Of a stretch of DNA of 64,000 bases, positions 36,583 through 46,207 are shown piece after piece. The notes beneath the pieces were generated by a model that saw only the letters and a program-made list of their open reading frames with translations, did no database searches and was not told the origin of the DNA. This stretch comes from Verrucomicrobiota bacterium (GTDB taxonomy: Bacteria > Verrucomicrobiota > Verrucomicrobiia > Opitutales > Opitutaceae), in the NCBI GenBank assembly GCA_016222805.1, contig JACRQG010000048.1, positions 1-64,000 of the forward strand, in the 5' to 3' direction. Both the position numbers and the translations under genes were made by a program. Position 1 is the stretch's first letter. The number at the start of each line of letters is the position of its first letter.

Positions 36583-39500
36583 GTGAATCGCTCCGACTCA
36601 GATGACGCGCTCGTCGCGCGGTTGTTCGAACTTCCCGCCGCTGAACGGGCCGCCTACTGGCAGCGCCTCTGTACCGATCGGCCAGCCCTTCGCGACGCGT
36701 TCCCCGAAGTCACGCGTCAGCTCGACGCTGGCGCCGCCCCGGCCCGCCCGACCTCACCGTTCCCCCCGCCAGCGGCGGTGCGCGCCTTCGAAGCGGCGCT
36801 CACTCCCGGCGATCGCGAGATGGTCGGCACCCAGATTGGCGCATACAAGTTGATCCAGAAGATCGGCGAAGGCGGCTTCGGCACGGTCTGGATGGCGGAT
36901 CAACACGAACCCCTGCGCCGCCGCGTGGCCCTGAAGGTCATCCGGGCCGGACTCGATACCGATGAAGTCATCGCCCGCTTCGAGGTCGAGCGGCAGGCGC
37001 TGGCGCTGATGGATCATCCGAATATCGCCCGCGTGGTCGACGCCGGCGCCACCGCCAGCGGCCGGCCCTACTTTGTCATGGAGTTGGTGCGCGGCGTGCC
37101 CATCACCCGTTACTGCGATGAAAACCGCCTGACCGCCGGCGCCCGGCTGCAGCTCTTCCTCGCCGTTTGCTCGGCCGTGCAGCATGCCCACCAGAAGGGC
37201 ATCATCCATCGCGACCTCAAGCCGTCGAACATCCTCGTGACCCTGCACGACGGCGCGCCGGTGCCCAAGATCATCGACTTCGGCATCGCCAAGGCCACCG
37301 ACAAGCAGCTCACGGAAAAGACCCTCGTCACGCAGTTCCACGCCTTCGTGGGCACGCCGGTCTACACCAGCCCCGAGCAGATGGAGATGAGCGGACTCGA
37401 CGTCGACACCCGGAGTGACATCTACAGCCTCGGAGTCCTCCTCTACGAACTGCTCGCCGGCCGGCCGCCCTTCGATCCGGAGGCGCTCGTCAAAGCCGGA
37501 CTCGATGCCATGCGGCGCACCATCCGCGAAGTGGATCCGCCCCGGCCCTCGCATCGCCTCGGCACGCTGACCGAGACGGATCGCACCTCCGTCGCCCAGC
37601 AGCGTGGCACGGATGCCGCCAAACTTGCGCTGCTCCTGCGCGGCGACGTCGACTGGATCGTGATGCGCTGCCTGGAGAAGGACCGCACCCGCCGGTACGA
37701 CACCGCGGCCGCGCTGGCTGCCGACATCCAGCATCACCTCCGCCACGAACCAATCCTGGCGCGGCCCCCCAGCGAGATCTACCGGGTCATGAAGTTCGTC
37801 CGCCGGCACCGGTTGGGCGTGGCAACTGCGGCGACGATCATCGTCCTGCTCGTCGCCGGGCTGGTCACCGCCTCGACACTCTGGATGCGCGAGCGGGTCG
37901 CCCACCGGCGGGCCGCGGCGGCAGAGGCGTCCGAAACCAGGTTGCGCCAGCAGACCGAGTCGGCCCGCCAGCTCGAGACGAGGCGCGTCGCCCGGACCGC
38001 CCTGGCGTTGGCCGGGGAGTTGCTCGATCGCGGCGAAACCGCCAGCGGTCTCGCCCAACTCGTTTACGCCGCCCGCAAGGACCCGGCCAATCCCACGATT
38101 GCCCCGCGGCTCGCCTCCCTCCTGACCACTCGCAGCTTTCTCACCCCGCATCGCCTGCCCTTGCACCTGCCGGCGCCGGCGGTTTCCATCGCGCATTTGG
38201 AGCAAGGCCGGAAGATCGGCGTGGTCTGCGCCGACGGAACCCTCGGTCTTCTGGAGGCGGCGACGGGCGAATTCAGCGTCATCAGACTGCCTTCGCCGGT
38301 GGCAAGCGACGGCCGTCTGGGTCAAAGTGGACAACGGTTTGCGGTGCTTTGCCGCGACAACGCCGTCCGGGTCGTTGACACCCAAGTCAGGCAGATTGTG
38401 CACGAATTCCGGTTCGGGCAGAAGGCGATCAGCAAGAGCTTCCTTCGGGCCGAGACTGCGACCTTCGCCGTGCGGCTCGAGAACCAGGAGTTGCACCTCT
38501 GTGATGCCTCCACCGGTTGGTCACGGTCGCTTGCCCTCGACGACCGCACGTGGTGGTTACTCAGTCCCGACGGCCGGAGGTTGATCACCTGTCCGCTCCC
38601 CTGGAGGGAAATCAAGATCTGCGATGCAGGGAGTGGCGAGGCACAGGCGACTCTGGCGGTCTCCGACGGAGCGTTTAAGACCGCGGTGATCAGCGCGGAC
38701 AGCCGGCGGCTCGCGAGCCTGCAGGCGAAGGCCCCGACGGGGGAGCTGCAGCTGCAGATTTGGTCCGTCTCGGACGGACGACCGATCTCTGACCCCTCCA
38801 CCTTGCAGGAGAAAGCCAGTACCGAAGTGCCCAGTGTCTTCTTCTCCCCTGACGGCCGGTTTCTGGTTCTCTGGGGCAGGAGAACGCTCGAGATGCGCGA
38901 TGGGGTCACCGGAAGGCTGTTGGCGCCGCCGGTGCCCCACGTTCCGGCGTCTTTCAGCGACTGGACCTTTACGCCAGACCTTCGCTCCCTGCTCACCTGG
39001 ACGCGCGGCACGATTACGATCTGGGACCTGACCGACTTTCGCCAGAAGAGCCAGCTGCCGACGCAGGAAGGTGGCATCCAATACGTCAGGATCAGCGGCG
39101 ACTCGCGCCTCGCGCTCGTCGCGTCCCGGGACGGCCTGGCTCGCGTTTGGGATTTGGAGAGCACCCGGCTCATCGCCGAACTGCCGTCACTGCAACTGGC
39201 GGCACCAGCGTGCGATCTCTCGCCCGATGGCAGCACCATCGTGGTTGGCACCGAGGCGGGCGAGTTGCTGCAACTCCGGATTGGCCGTGCGATCCAACCG
39301 TTGAGTCTGCCCTGGGCTGGCCAACGGCGGCCCTCTCCGTTTCTGGAGGAGCCGCCGGCACGGGTCCTCTCCTTCCGCCATGATCGCGCCACCGTGTTTG
39401 ATCTCGCGACGGGCCTGCCCTCGGGCGGTGGCTTTGCCTACCCGCAACCGGAGAAGCTGCGGCCCCTGGCAAACAACCCCGATATTTCGCGCCGCCAGCG

Positions 39501-40683
39501 GTGGGCGCTGGGGCAGCGATTTGATGGGGAAACGGAGCTTTGGGAAGTGTGGGAACTCACGCCGACTGGCGTGGCGCGGATCAACCCGCTCCGGGAAGTT
39601 CCCTCGCAGCCGCAACGGTACTTCTTCCGCCCGGATGGCGAGCAGGTCGCCTTCGTGTGGGGTTCGAGCCTCCGCGTGTGGAACACCCACACCGGTCTGC
39701 CGGCGGGACCGACCATCCAGTTCCCTGGGCAGGTCTTTTACGGTGTGGACTACGGGGCAAATGCGTTCAGCCCGGACGGGCGGCGAATTGCCGTGGGCGG
39801 CCAGCGCGGAGAGGCGCGGATCTTCGAAATTGCCAGCGGGAAGGAGACCCTGCGCTTGCCGGTCATGCGCGAGTCCACCGTATCGGTGGTGGCTTTCAAT
39901 CCCGACGGCACGCGGATCCTCGTCGCCAACTGGGCAGGGGATGCACAGCTCTTCGACGCGGTCTCTGGCGAAGCGACGAGTCCGCGCCTGGCCCACTCCG
40001 AACGGCCGAGGGGAGCGTTCTCTCCCGACGGAAAGTGGCTGGCGACCACCTGTGGTCGGACGATCTCTCTCTGGGATGGGCACTCCGGCGTCCTGCACGG
40101 GCAGATCGAGGAAACCGAAGGAGTGCGGGGCATCGACTGGAGCGCTGACAGCACACGGCTGGTGCGGACAAGCCGCAGCGGCCCGATTCGGGTCTGGGAT
40201 ATCGGCACCCTGCTGCCAGTGACGGATCTCATGGTTCACCCTGGTGTTCTCGCGGTCGACGCGAACTTCAGCTCGGATGGGAGGTTTGTCGCCGTGGAGA
40301 CTTTCCGCGATCTGCCGGACGCGCCGGGGCAGGTCGGCTTCTTCGATGTCTGGTCGATCCCGCCACCGCTGCCCGCAGGCAAGAGTACGCCCGAGTGGTT
40401 GCTGGATCTGGCCACGCTGTGTGCCGGCAAGAGGATCGACACCGATGGGAAGGTCAGGCCGGTGCCCCCGTTGCTGGAGGGGATCGAGAAAGTCCGCCGC
40501 TCCGTCGCCGCCCTGCCACCCGGGGAGCCCTACGCCGAATGGGGCCGCTGGTTCCTGGAGGATCCGGCCACCCGCTCCATCGCCCCGGGCTTCACGATCA
40601 CTCCCGCCGAAGCGGACATACTCGCCGCCGAACTTGCGCCGCGGGAAGCACCCGCCGCCGTCACGCGCGACGCGAAGCCATGA
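36583..40683 (+). CDS. Serine/threonine protein kinase with C-terminal WD40/beta-propeller
   Basis: IGEGGFGTVWMADQ, RRVALKVIRAG, IIHRDLKPSNILV, KIIDFGIAKATD, GTPVYTSPEQ; TM IVLLVAGLVTASTLW; repeated WD40-like motifs (FSPDGRFLVLW, FSPDGKWLATTC...ISLWDG). GTG start. Confidence 0.95.
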   Translation: MNRSDSDDALVARLFELPAAERAAYWQRLCTDRPALRDAFPEVTRQLDAGAAPARPTSPFPPPAAVRAFEAALTPGDREMVGTQIGAYKLIQKIGEGGFGTVWMADQHEPLRRRVALKVIRAGLDTDEVIARFEVERQALALMDHPNIARVVDAGATASGRPYFVMELVRGVPITRYCDENRLTAGARLQLFLAVCSAVQHAHQKGIIHRDLKPSNILVTLHDGAPVPKIIDFGIAKATDKQLTEKTLVTQFHAFVGTPVYTSPEQMEMSGLDVDTRSDIYSLGVLLYELLAGRPPFDPEALVKAGLDAMRRTIREVDPPRPSHRLGTLTETDRTSVAQQRGTDAAKLALLLRGDVDWIVMRCLEKDRTRRYDTAAALAADIQHHLRHEPILARPPSEIYRVMKFVRRHRLGVATAATIIVLLVAGLVTASTLWMRERVAHRRAAAAEASETRLRQQTESARQLETRRVARTALALAGELLDRGETASGLAQLVYAARKDPANPTIAPRLASLLTTRSFLTPHRLPLHLPAPAVSIAHLEQGRKIGVVCADGTLGLLEAATGEFSVIRLPSPVASDGRLGQSGQRFAVLCRDNAVRVVDTQVRQIVHEFRFGQKAISKSFLRAETATFAVRLENQELHLCDASTGWSRSLALDDRTWWLLSPDGRRLITCPLPWREIKICDAGSGEAQATLAVSDGAFKTAVISADSRRLASLQAKAPTGELQLQIWSVSDGRPISDPSTLQEKASTEVPSVFFSPDGRFLVLWGRRTLEMRDGVTGRLLAPPVPHVPASFSDWTFTPDLRSLLTWTRGTITIWDLTDFRQKSQLPTQEGGIQYVRISGDSRLALVASRDGLARVWDLESTRLIAELPSLQLAAPACDLSPDGSTIVVGTEAGELLQLRIGRAIQPLSLPWAGQRRPSPFLEEPPARVLSFRHDRATVFDLATGLPSGGGFAYPQPEKLRPLANNPDISRRQRWALGQRFDGETELWEVWELTPTGVARINPLREVPSQPQRYFFRPDGEQVAFVWGSSLRVWNTHTGLPAGPTIQFPGQVFYGVDYGANAFSPDGRRIAVGGQRGEARIFEIASGKETLRLPVMRESTVSVVAFNPDGTRILVANWAGDAQLFDAVSGEATSPRLAHSERPRGAFSPDGKWLATTCGRTISLWDGHSGVLHGQIEETEGVRGIDWSADSTRLVRTSRSGPIRVWDIGTLLPVTDLMVHPGVLAVDANFSSDGRFVAVETFRDLPDAPGQVGFFDVWSIPPPLPAGKSTPEWLLDLATLCAGKRIDTDGKVRPVPPLLEGIEKVRRSVAALPPGEPYAEWGRWFLEDPATRSIAPGFTITPAEADILAAELAPREAPAAVTRDAKP

Positions 40684-41429
40684 ATTCGGGTTTCATGGAT
40701 GACTCTCCCCTGCCCCCGGGGAATTTTCCCAGCACCCGCTGGTCGCTGGTGATCAACGCCGGGGCAGATTCGCCGACCCTGGCCGGCGCCGCGCTCGAAG
40801 CCCTCTGCCGACGCTACTGGTATCCACTATATTCCTATGTGCGGCGGACGGGCCGGTCGCATCACGAGGCGCAGGACTGCACCCAGGAGTTCCTGGCGCG
40901 CCTGCTCGCTTCGGATGGACTGTTGCGGGCGCGGCCCGAGCGCGGCCGGTTTCGCACCTTCCTGCTCACCTCGCTGGGTAACTTCCTTATCAACGAATGG
41001 CACCGTGCCCAGGCGGCGAAACGAGGGGGCGGCGCGCCGCAAGTGTCGCTCGACTTGCCGCCGGATGCCGCGGAGCGCTTCGCCGGCGAACCGGTTGACC
41101 CGGGCCTCACCCCCGAGCAGGCCTTCGACCGCGCGTGGGCTTACAGCGTGCTCGACTCCGTGGTCACTGCCCTCGGCGCCGAGTACGAAAAGAGCGGGCG
41201 CGGGCCGCTGTTCGCGGCGTTGCGTCCGCTCGTCTGGGGCGACGAAGGAGAGGCGACCCACGCGATCTTGGCCATGCGGCTCGGAATGAACACCCATGCG
41301 TTTACCGTCGCGCTGCAACGCCTGCGCCGCCGATTGACCGATCGCCTGCGCGAGGAAGTTGCACAAACCGTGGCGGATCCCGCCGAGACCGACGCCGAAT
41401 TGCGCCATCTGCTCGGAGCGGTCCGCTAG
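40680..41429 (+). CDS. ECF-type RNA polymerase sigma factor
   Basis: ATGA overlap with kinase stop. FPSTRWSLVINAGADSPTLAGAALEALCRRYWYPLYSYVRRTGRSHHEAQDCTQEFLARLL...FRTFLLTSLGNFLINEWHRAQAAKRGGG...LGMNTHAFTVALQRLRRRLTDRLREE. Confidence 0.9.
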   Translation: MNSGFMDDSPLPPGNFPSTRWSLVINAGADSPTLAGAALEALCRRYWYPLYSYVRRTGRSHHEAQDCTQEFLARLLASDGLLRARPERGRFRTFLLTSLGNFLINEWHRAQAAKRGGGAPQVSLDLPPDAAERFAGEPVDPGLTPEQAFDRAWAYSVLDSVVTALGAEYEKSGRGPLFAALRPLVWGDEGEATHAILAMRLGMNTHAFTVALQRLRRRLTDRLREEVAQTVADPAETDAELRHLLGAVR

Positions 41430-41731
41430 CCCGCCGATCTCGACCTGGCCCGCCCCCGCGCCGGGCTGCTATCGATCCCTTTCGCTCCGCCTCGCGACGA
41501 CTTCAGTGATCTCGAATCGGGCCTCGAACATCGGGTATCTCGAAATCGGAGGACCCGTTCCAGTTTCCCGACCCCGGAAAGGTGTCTGGCTTTGGGGCCT
41601 GGGGAGGTGCTTTGCTTCGCCCAAGGTCCGGAGTAAAGGGCGGCTAGCCCCCGCGGTTGGCCTGGGCCGGAGTCACCGCCGGGGACCCCATTCCTGGACG
41701 GGAAGGCGTCGGCGCTTTCTCCCCGGTCCTC

Positions 41732-41900
41732 CGTCGCGGCCATTACCATCAACTCGTCTTCGCAAGCGCCGGGGCGGAGCATGACTTTCTGCGCGGTCTG
41801 CACGAAGCCTGCCCCAACACCGGCTGGGCGATCCACGCGCGGTGCATCCGGGGAAACCACTACCACCTCGCTTTGGAGCCGCCCCGGGCCAACCGTCATG
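41732..41900 (+). pseudogene. Remnant of a Y1-type (HUH) REP-associated tyrosine transposase (RAYT/IS200-like)
   Basis: In-frame RRGHYHQLVFASAGAEHDFLRGLHEACPNTGWAIHARCIRGNHYHLALEPPRAN: matches the RAYT pattern 'F...L.E.....GW..HAYC.M.NH(Y/F)HL..E.P.AN'; N-terminus and catalytic-Tyr region missing. Confidence 0.65.
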
Positions 41901-43817
41901 CCTTCCCTGCCCCGCACCATGGCCCGTTTGCCCCTTCCCGTCCGACGCGCCGCTCTCGCCGCGCTCACCGGCTCCGCCCTCCTGTCTTCCGTCGCCGCTC
42001 CCCTATCCGACGAAGCGATTCGCGATCTGCGCCGTGAAACCGCCACCCGGCGCGAGGCCTTCTTCCGCGCCGAAGCCGGCCAGCCGTTCCGGCCCGCCGC
42101 GATCCAGAAGGACTGGAACAACCGCGGCGACTTCACGCGCCACTACAACCAGTCCGTCGTCCTCTTCGCCGCCCGGGCCTTCCGCCTCGGTGAGCAGTTG
42201 CCCGAAGCCAACCGCGCCCTGCGCGAGATGTGCCAGTATCACCTCGATCGCCCGCAGACGCTGCTGGAGATCCACAGTTTTCCCTGGACCCTCAGCGTGC
42301 TGCCGCAGTTCTGCCGCGACTACGGGCCCGCGGGCCAGCGCACCGCCGGCCGGCTCGAACCGGCCACCCACGACCTGATTCTCCGCACGATGTGGACCTG
42401 GGTCCGCGCGCGCTCCAAGCTGGCCGAAGCGGAACGCGAGCAGTCGCGCACCTGGTGGATCACCGACTCGGAAAACCACCATGCCAACCACTTCACCTCC
42501 TGCTGGGCGATCTCGCTCCTGCTCGCCCAGTTGCCCGAATACCGCTCCCAGCCCTACGAAGACGGCCACACCGCCGTGGAGCATGCCACCGCCTGGACGG
42601 CATATCTGATCGACTACCTCGGCGAGCGCGGCCGCCACGGCATGACGATCGAAATCGACTCCCCCTCCTACGCCATCACCACCCTCAGCGCCGCCTATCG
42701 CATCCACGGGATGACGGAGGATCCCAGACTGCGCCGGCTGGCCGCCGACTATGTCGCGCTCTTCTGGGCCCTTTGGGCCGAACACCAGATCGACGGTGTG
42801 GGCGGCGGGGCCAAGACCCGCTGCTACCCGGACTCCGCCCGGCGCGGCACCGACTTCCTGCGGCGCGCCGCCTGGTACACCCTTGGCCTCGGCGAACCCC
42901 GTTTCGTGCACGCTTCGATGCTGCCACTTCTCGACGCGGAACTTGCCCTGCCCGACCTGCTCTTCGACCTCGCCCACGACCAGGCCGGCCGCGGCTCCTA
43001 CGAAATTCGCCAGCGGCGCGTCGGGCTGGCCGAACCGGGTTTCAGCCAGCCGCACCACTACCGGATGCGGCCCGACGTCCCCGGCCTGCTGCGCTACGGT
43101 TACGTCACCCCCGACTTCATCGTCGGGTCCTTCCTGCATGAGGCGCGCCCGGAAGCAGACTGGGCGGCCATCAGTGGGCAGAACCGCTGGTGCGGTGCGA
43201 TTTTCCGCGGCGACGCCGACGCCCGGGTGTACCCCGCGGCGGTCAATTCCGCGGGTGAATCGGTGTACAACGCATTCTGGTCGGTGCAATCGCGCGGCTC
43301 GCTGATCGCGCAGGCGCTGGCGACGGGCCGACGAGGCGACGAGTGGCGCGTGTACTTCTCGCGCGCCGGCCTCACCGAGCCGCAACGCGAAGGTCGCTGG
43401 GTCTTCACGACCGCACCCGGAGCCTACGTCGCGGTGCACATCGCCCGCGGCGAGTTCGCCTTCGTCACGGAACCGCGCGAGAAGTTCGGCCGCTGGCTGC
43501 GCTGCGCCGACGCCACCACGCCGGTAATCCTCGAGGTCGCCCCGCGCGCGACGTTCCCCGACGAAGCCGCGTTCCGGCGCGCCGTCCAGGCGCTTCCCGT
43601 CGCGTGGGCGGACGCCGCGTTCACCTACCAGGGGCTCGGCGGCGAGAAGCTGACGCTTCTCACCGATGGCAGCCGCCTGCCGCTTATCAACGGGCGCCCC
43701 GTCGATCTGGCCCCGCCCCGCATCTACGACAGCCCCTTCGTGCAGTCCGTCGGCGACGGCGTAAAGGTGCTCCTGCGCAAGGGCGCTCGCGAACACCCGC
43801 TCGACTTCAGCCAGTAG
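41898..43817 (+). CDS. Secreted protein of an uncharacterised, putatively polysaccharide-active family (paralogue of 46208..48805)
   Basis: Alternative start 41919. Signal-like region; WWITDSENHHANH, IEIDSPSYAITTLS, IDGVGGGAKTR, RYGYVTPDFIVGSF motifs shared with 46208..48805. Confidence 0.75.
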   Translation: MPSLPRTMARLPLPVRRAALAALTGSALLSSVAAPLSDEAIRDLRRETATRREAFFRAEAGQPFRPAAIQKDWNNRGDFTRHYNQSVVLFAARAFRLGEQLPEANRALREMCQYHLDRPQTLLEIHSFPWTLSVLPQFCRDYGPAGQRTAGRLEPATHDLILRTMWTWVRARSKLAEAEREQSRTWWITDSENHHANHFTSCWAISLLLAQLPEYRSQPYEDGHTAVEHATAWTAYLIDYLGERGRHGMTIEIDSPSYAITTLSAAYRIHGMTEDPRLRRLAADYVALFWALWAEHQIDGVGGGAKTRCYPDSARRGTDFLRRAAWYTLGLGEPRFVHASMLPLLDAELALPDLLFDLAHDQAGRGSYEIRQRRVGLAEPGFSQPHHYRMRPDVPGLLRYGYVTPDFIVGSFLHEARPEADWAAISGQNRWCGAIFRGDADARVYPAAVNSAGESVYNAFWSVQSRGSLIAQALATGRRGDEWRVYFSRAGLTEPQREGRWVFTTAPGAYVAVHIARGEFAFVTEPREKFGRWLRCADATTPVILEVAPRATFPDEAAFRRAVQALPVAWADAAFTYQGLGGEKLTLLTDGSRLPLINGRPVDLAPPRIYDSPFVQSVGDGVKVLLRKGAREHPLDFSQ

Positions 43818-43847
43818 CGGCGCGGGAAAAGCACCTTCAATCGTTCT

Positions 43848-43899
43848 GTAGCCTCGCCTGAGCCGAAGGCGAAAGCGTGGCCGCTCGCGGACCACGTTG
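43848..43899 (+). repeat. REP-like element, copy A (inverted relative to copy B at 48837..48887)
   Basis: GTAGCCTCGCCTGAGCCGAAGGCGAAAGCGTGGCCGCTCGCGGACCACGTTG; hairpins TCGCCT/AGGCGA and CGTGG/CCACG. Confidence 0.75.
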
Positions 43900-44047
43900 T
43901 TTGCGGTGGGCTTTGAGTCGGTCTTCTCGACCACCTGCCTCCACCGCAGGATTGCCTCGCTCCGTGCGGCCTCGATAATTCCCGCGCTCCCGAATTCGCC
44001 GGGCGCCAGGTCCCGTTCCGGCCCCCGGTGAAGACTCACCCCACCCC

Positions 44048-46204
44048 ATGAAAGCGCTCCCCACCCTCCCTGTCGCGCCCACCGCTGTCCCGCTCCATCG
44101 CAGCCTCGTGCCGTGGCTCGCCTGCGCCTTCGCCGCCCTGCCGGCGCAGGTGTCTCCCCCCGCCCGGCCCGATCCCGAGGACACCATCGTCCGGCTGTCC
44201 GAGTTCGAGGTGTCGACGCAGCGCGACACGACCTACCGGGCCGCCAGCGCCGTGTCGTCCAACCGCGCGAATACTCCCCTCTTCGAGACCCCCCAATCCA
44301 TCACGGTGCTGACCGAGGCGTTCCTGCGCGACATCGAGGCGCTTTCGGTCACGGAGGCGCTGGAGTTCATTCCAGGCGTGACGCCCGGCGATCCGGGCAC
44401 CGGCGGGGCCGACACCATCCAGACCCGCGGGCAGGCGATTCCCGAAACCCTGCTCGACAACATGCCCGACCTGAACACCAACGTGCGCCCCGATCCCGCC
44501 CTGATCGAACGGGTCGAGTTCATCAAGGGTTCGTCGTCGTCGCTCTACGGCAGCTCCTGGCCCGGGGGTGTGGTCAACTCGATCACCAAGCGTCCGAAGG
44601 CGAAGCCCGCCTACGAATTCGCCCTGCAGTTCGGCAGCTACGACCTGCGGCGCGAGACGATCGATCTCACGGGTCCCCTCGCCCAGAACCGATCGCTGCT
44701 GTACCGCCTCGTGCTGGCCTACGAGGAGAGCGGCAGCTACCGCGACCGGGTGAACTCCGACCGGTGGACCGCGTTGCCGGCGCTTTCCTACGCGTTCGCC
44801 TCGGGGGCGAAGATCACGGTCTCCCACGAGTACCTCCATTCGCGCCAGACAGCGGATCCTTTCCTGCCGATCTTCACCGGCGACACCCAGGTGCGTCTGC
44901 CGCGCGAGCGCTTCCTCGGCCTGCCCGACCAGGACTACGACATCATCAAACGCGCCACGCGGGTATTCTTCGATCACCGGCTCAACGCCCACTGGTCCCT
45001 CCGCCTGGGGTACGCCTACTCCACCATCATCGCCGACAAGATGTCGGGCCAGCTCACGGGCCAGGCCAGCGCCACGACGCGGACGCAGCCCCGCCGGATC
45101 AACCGCCAGTACATCACCACCGGCACCCAGGTGCTCCAGGGCGACGTCCTCGGGCGGTTCGTCACCGGTCCCTTCGCCCACCGCACACTGATCGGCTTCG
45201 ACGTGCGCAAACAACAGAATGACCTCGCCACCTACTTCCAGAACATCACCCCCGCGACGGTGAACGTCGACAACCCCAGCTACACCTACGCGCTCAACGG
45301 GGCGGTCATCACCAATATTCACAACGTCGCCTTCTCCGAATCGTACGGGGCCTATGTCCAGAACCAGGCGTCGGTCTGGCAGGAGAAACTTCAATTGGTT
45401 GTCGGGGCGCGCCTGGACGGTTTGTCGCAGGACACCCTCACCCTCACGCAGCCGCGGCGCACGTCCTACACTCCGCCCAACGTGATCACCCCCCGCTATG
45501 CGCTGCTGTTCCACCCCACGAAAGACACCATGCTCTACGCGACGTACGGGGAGTCGTTCCGGCCGGACGTCTCGGGTCGCCCGATCTTCGGCACGACGGC
45601 GAAGCTCGATCCCACCACCGGCGTGCTGCACGAGATCGGCGGCAAGTCGCGGTTCTTCGACGGCCGGCTGGCCTTCGAAGTCGACCTCTTCGAACTCACG
45701 CGGGAAGGCATCGTGGTGGCCGACCCCGATCATACGGGATTCGTGCTGCAATCCGGCAAGGAGCGCTCGCGGGGGTATTCCGCGTCGTTCCACACCGATC
45801 CCCTGCCCGGGCTGACGTTTTTCGGCGGCTACGCCTACACCGACGGAAAGATTGTGAGCGACAGCAACCGGACGCTGATCGGGCGTCGCCTCCAGGGCAC
45901 GCCCAAGCACAGTTTCAACGCCTTCGCCAAATACCGCGTGCGCAGCGGCCCGCTCCAGGGGCTGGGCTGCGGTGCCGGCGTGCGTTGGGTCGATGATCGC
46001 CCGGGCGCCACCAACACGACGCTGACCTTCCCGGGCTACACCGTGGTCAACGCCCAGGTGAACTACGCGTGGCGTCGCTACTCGTTCAACGTCGCCGTGA
46101 ACAACCTCTTCGACGAGTACTATTGGGCGAATGTCGCCGCCCTCAACGGCAACCGCGCCGGCCTCCCGCTCTCCTATCGCGCCTCCGTACGGGCGAAGTT
46201 CTAG
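44048..46204 (+). CDS. TonB-dependent (siderophore-receptor-type) outer membrane receptor
   Basis: LSEFEVSTQRDTTYRAASAVSSNRANTPLFETPQSITVLTEAFLRD...IQTRGQAIPETLLDNMPD...VEFIKGSSSSLYGSSWPGGVVNSITKRP...; C-terminal NNLFDEYYW...RASVRAKF. Confidence 0.95.
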   Translation: MKALPTLPVAPTAVPLHRSLVPWLACAFAALPAQVSPPARPDPEDTIVRLSEFEVSTQRDTTYRAASAVSSNRANTPLFETPQSITVLTEAFLRDIEALSVTEALEFIPGVTPGDPGTGGADTIQTRGQAIPETLLDNMPDLNTNVRPDPALIERVEFIKGSSSSLYGSSWPGGVVNSITKRPKAKPAYEFALQFGSYDLRRETIDLTGPLAQNRSLLYRLVLAYEESGSYRDRVNSDRWTALPALSYAFASGAKITVSHEYLHSRQTADPFLPIFTGDTQVRLPRERFLGLPDQDYDIIKRATRVFFDHRLNAHWSLRLGYAYSTIIADKMSGQLTGQASATTRTQPRRINRQYITTGTQVLQGDVLGRFVTGPFAHRTLIGFDVRKQQNDLATYFQNITPATVNVDNPSYTYALNGAVITNIHNVAFSESYGAYVQNQASVWQEKLQLVVGARLDGLSQDTLTLTQPRRTSYTPPNVITPRYALLFHPTKDTMLYATYGESFRPDVSGRPIFGTTAKLDPTTGVLHEIGGKSRFFDGRLAFEVDLFELTREGIVVADPDHTGFVLQSGKERSRGYSASFHTDPLPGLTFFGGYAYTDGKIVSDSNRTLIGRRLQGTPKHSFNAFAKYRVRSGPLQGLGCGAGVRWVDDRPGATNTTLTFPGYTVVNAQVNYAWRRYSFNVAVNNLFDEYYWANVAALNGNRAGLPLSYRASVRAKF

Positions 46205-46207
46205 GAC

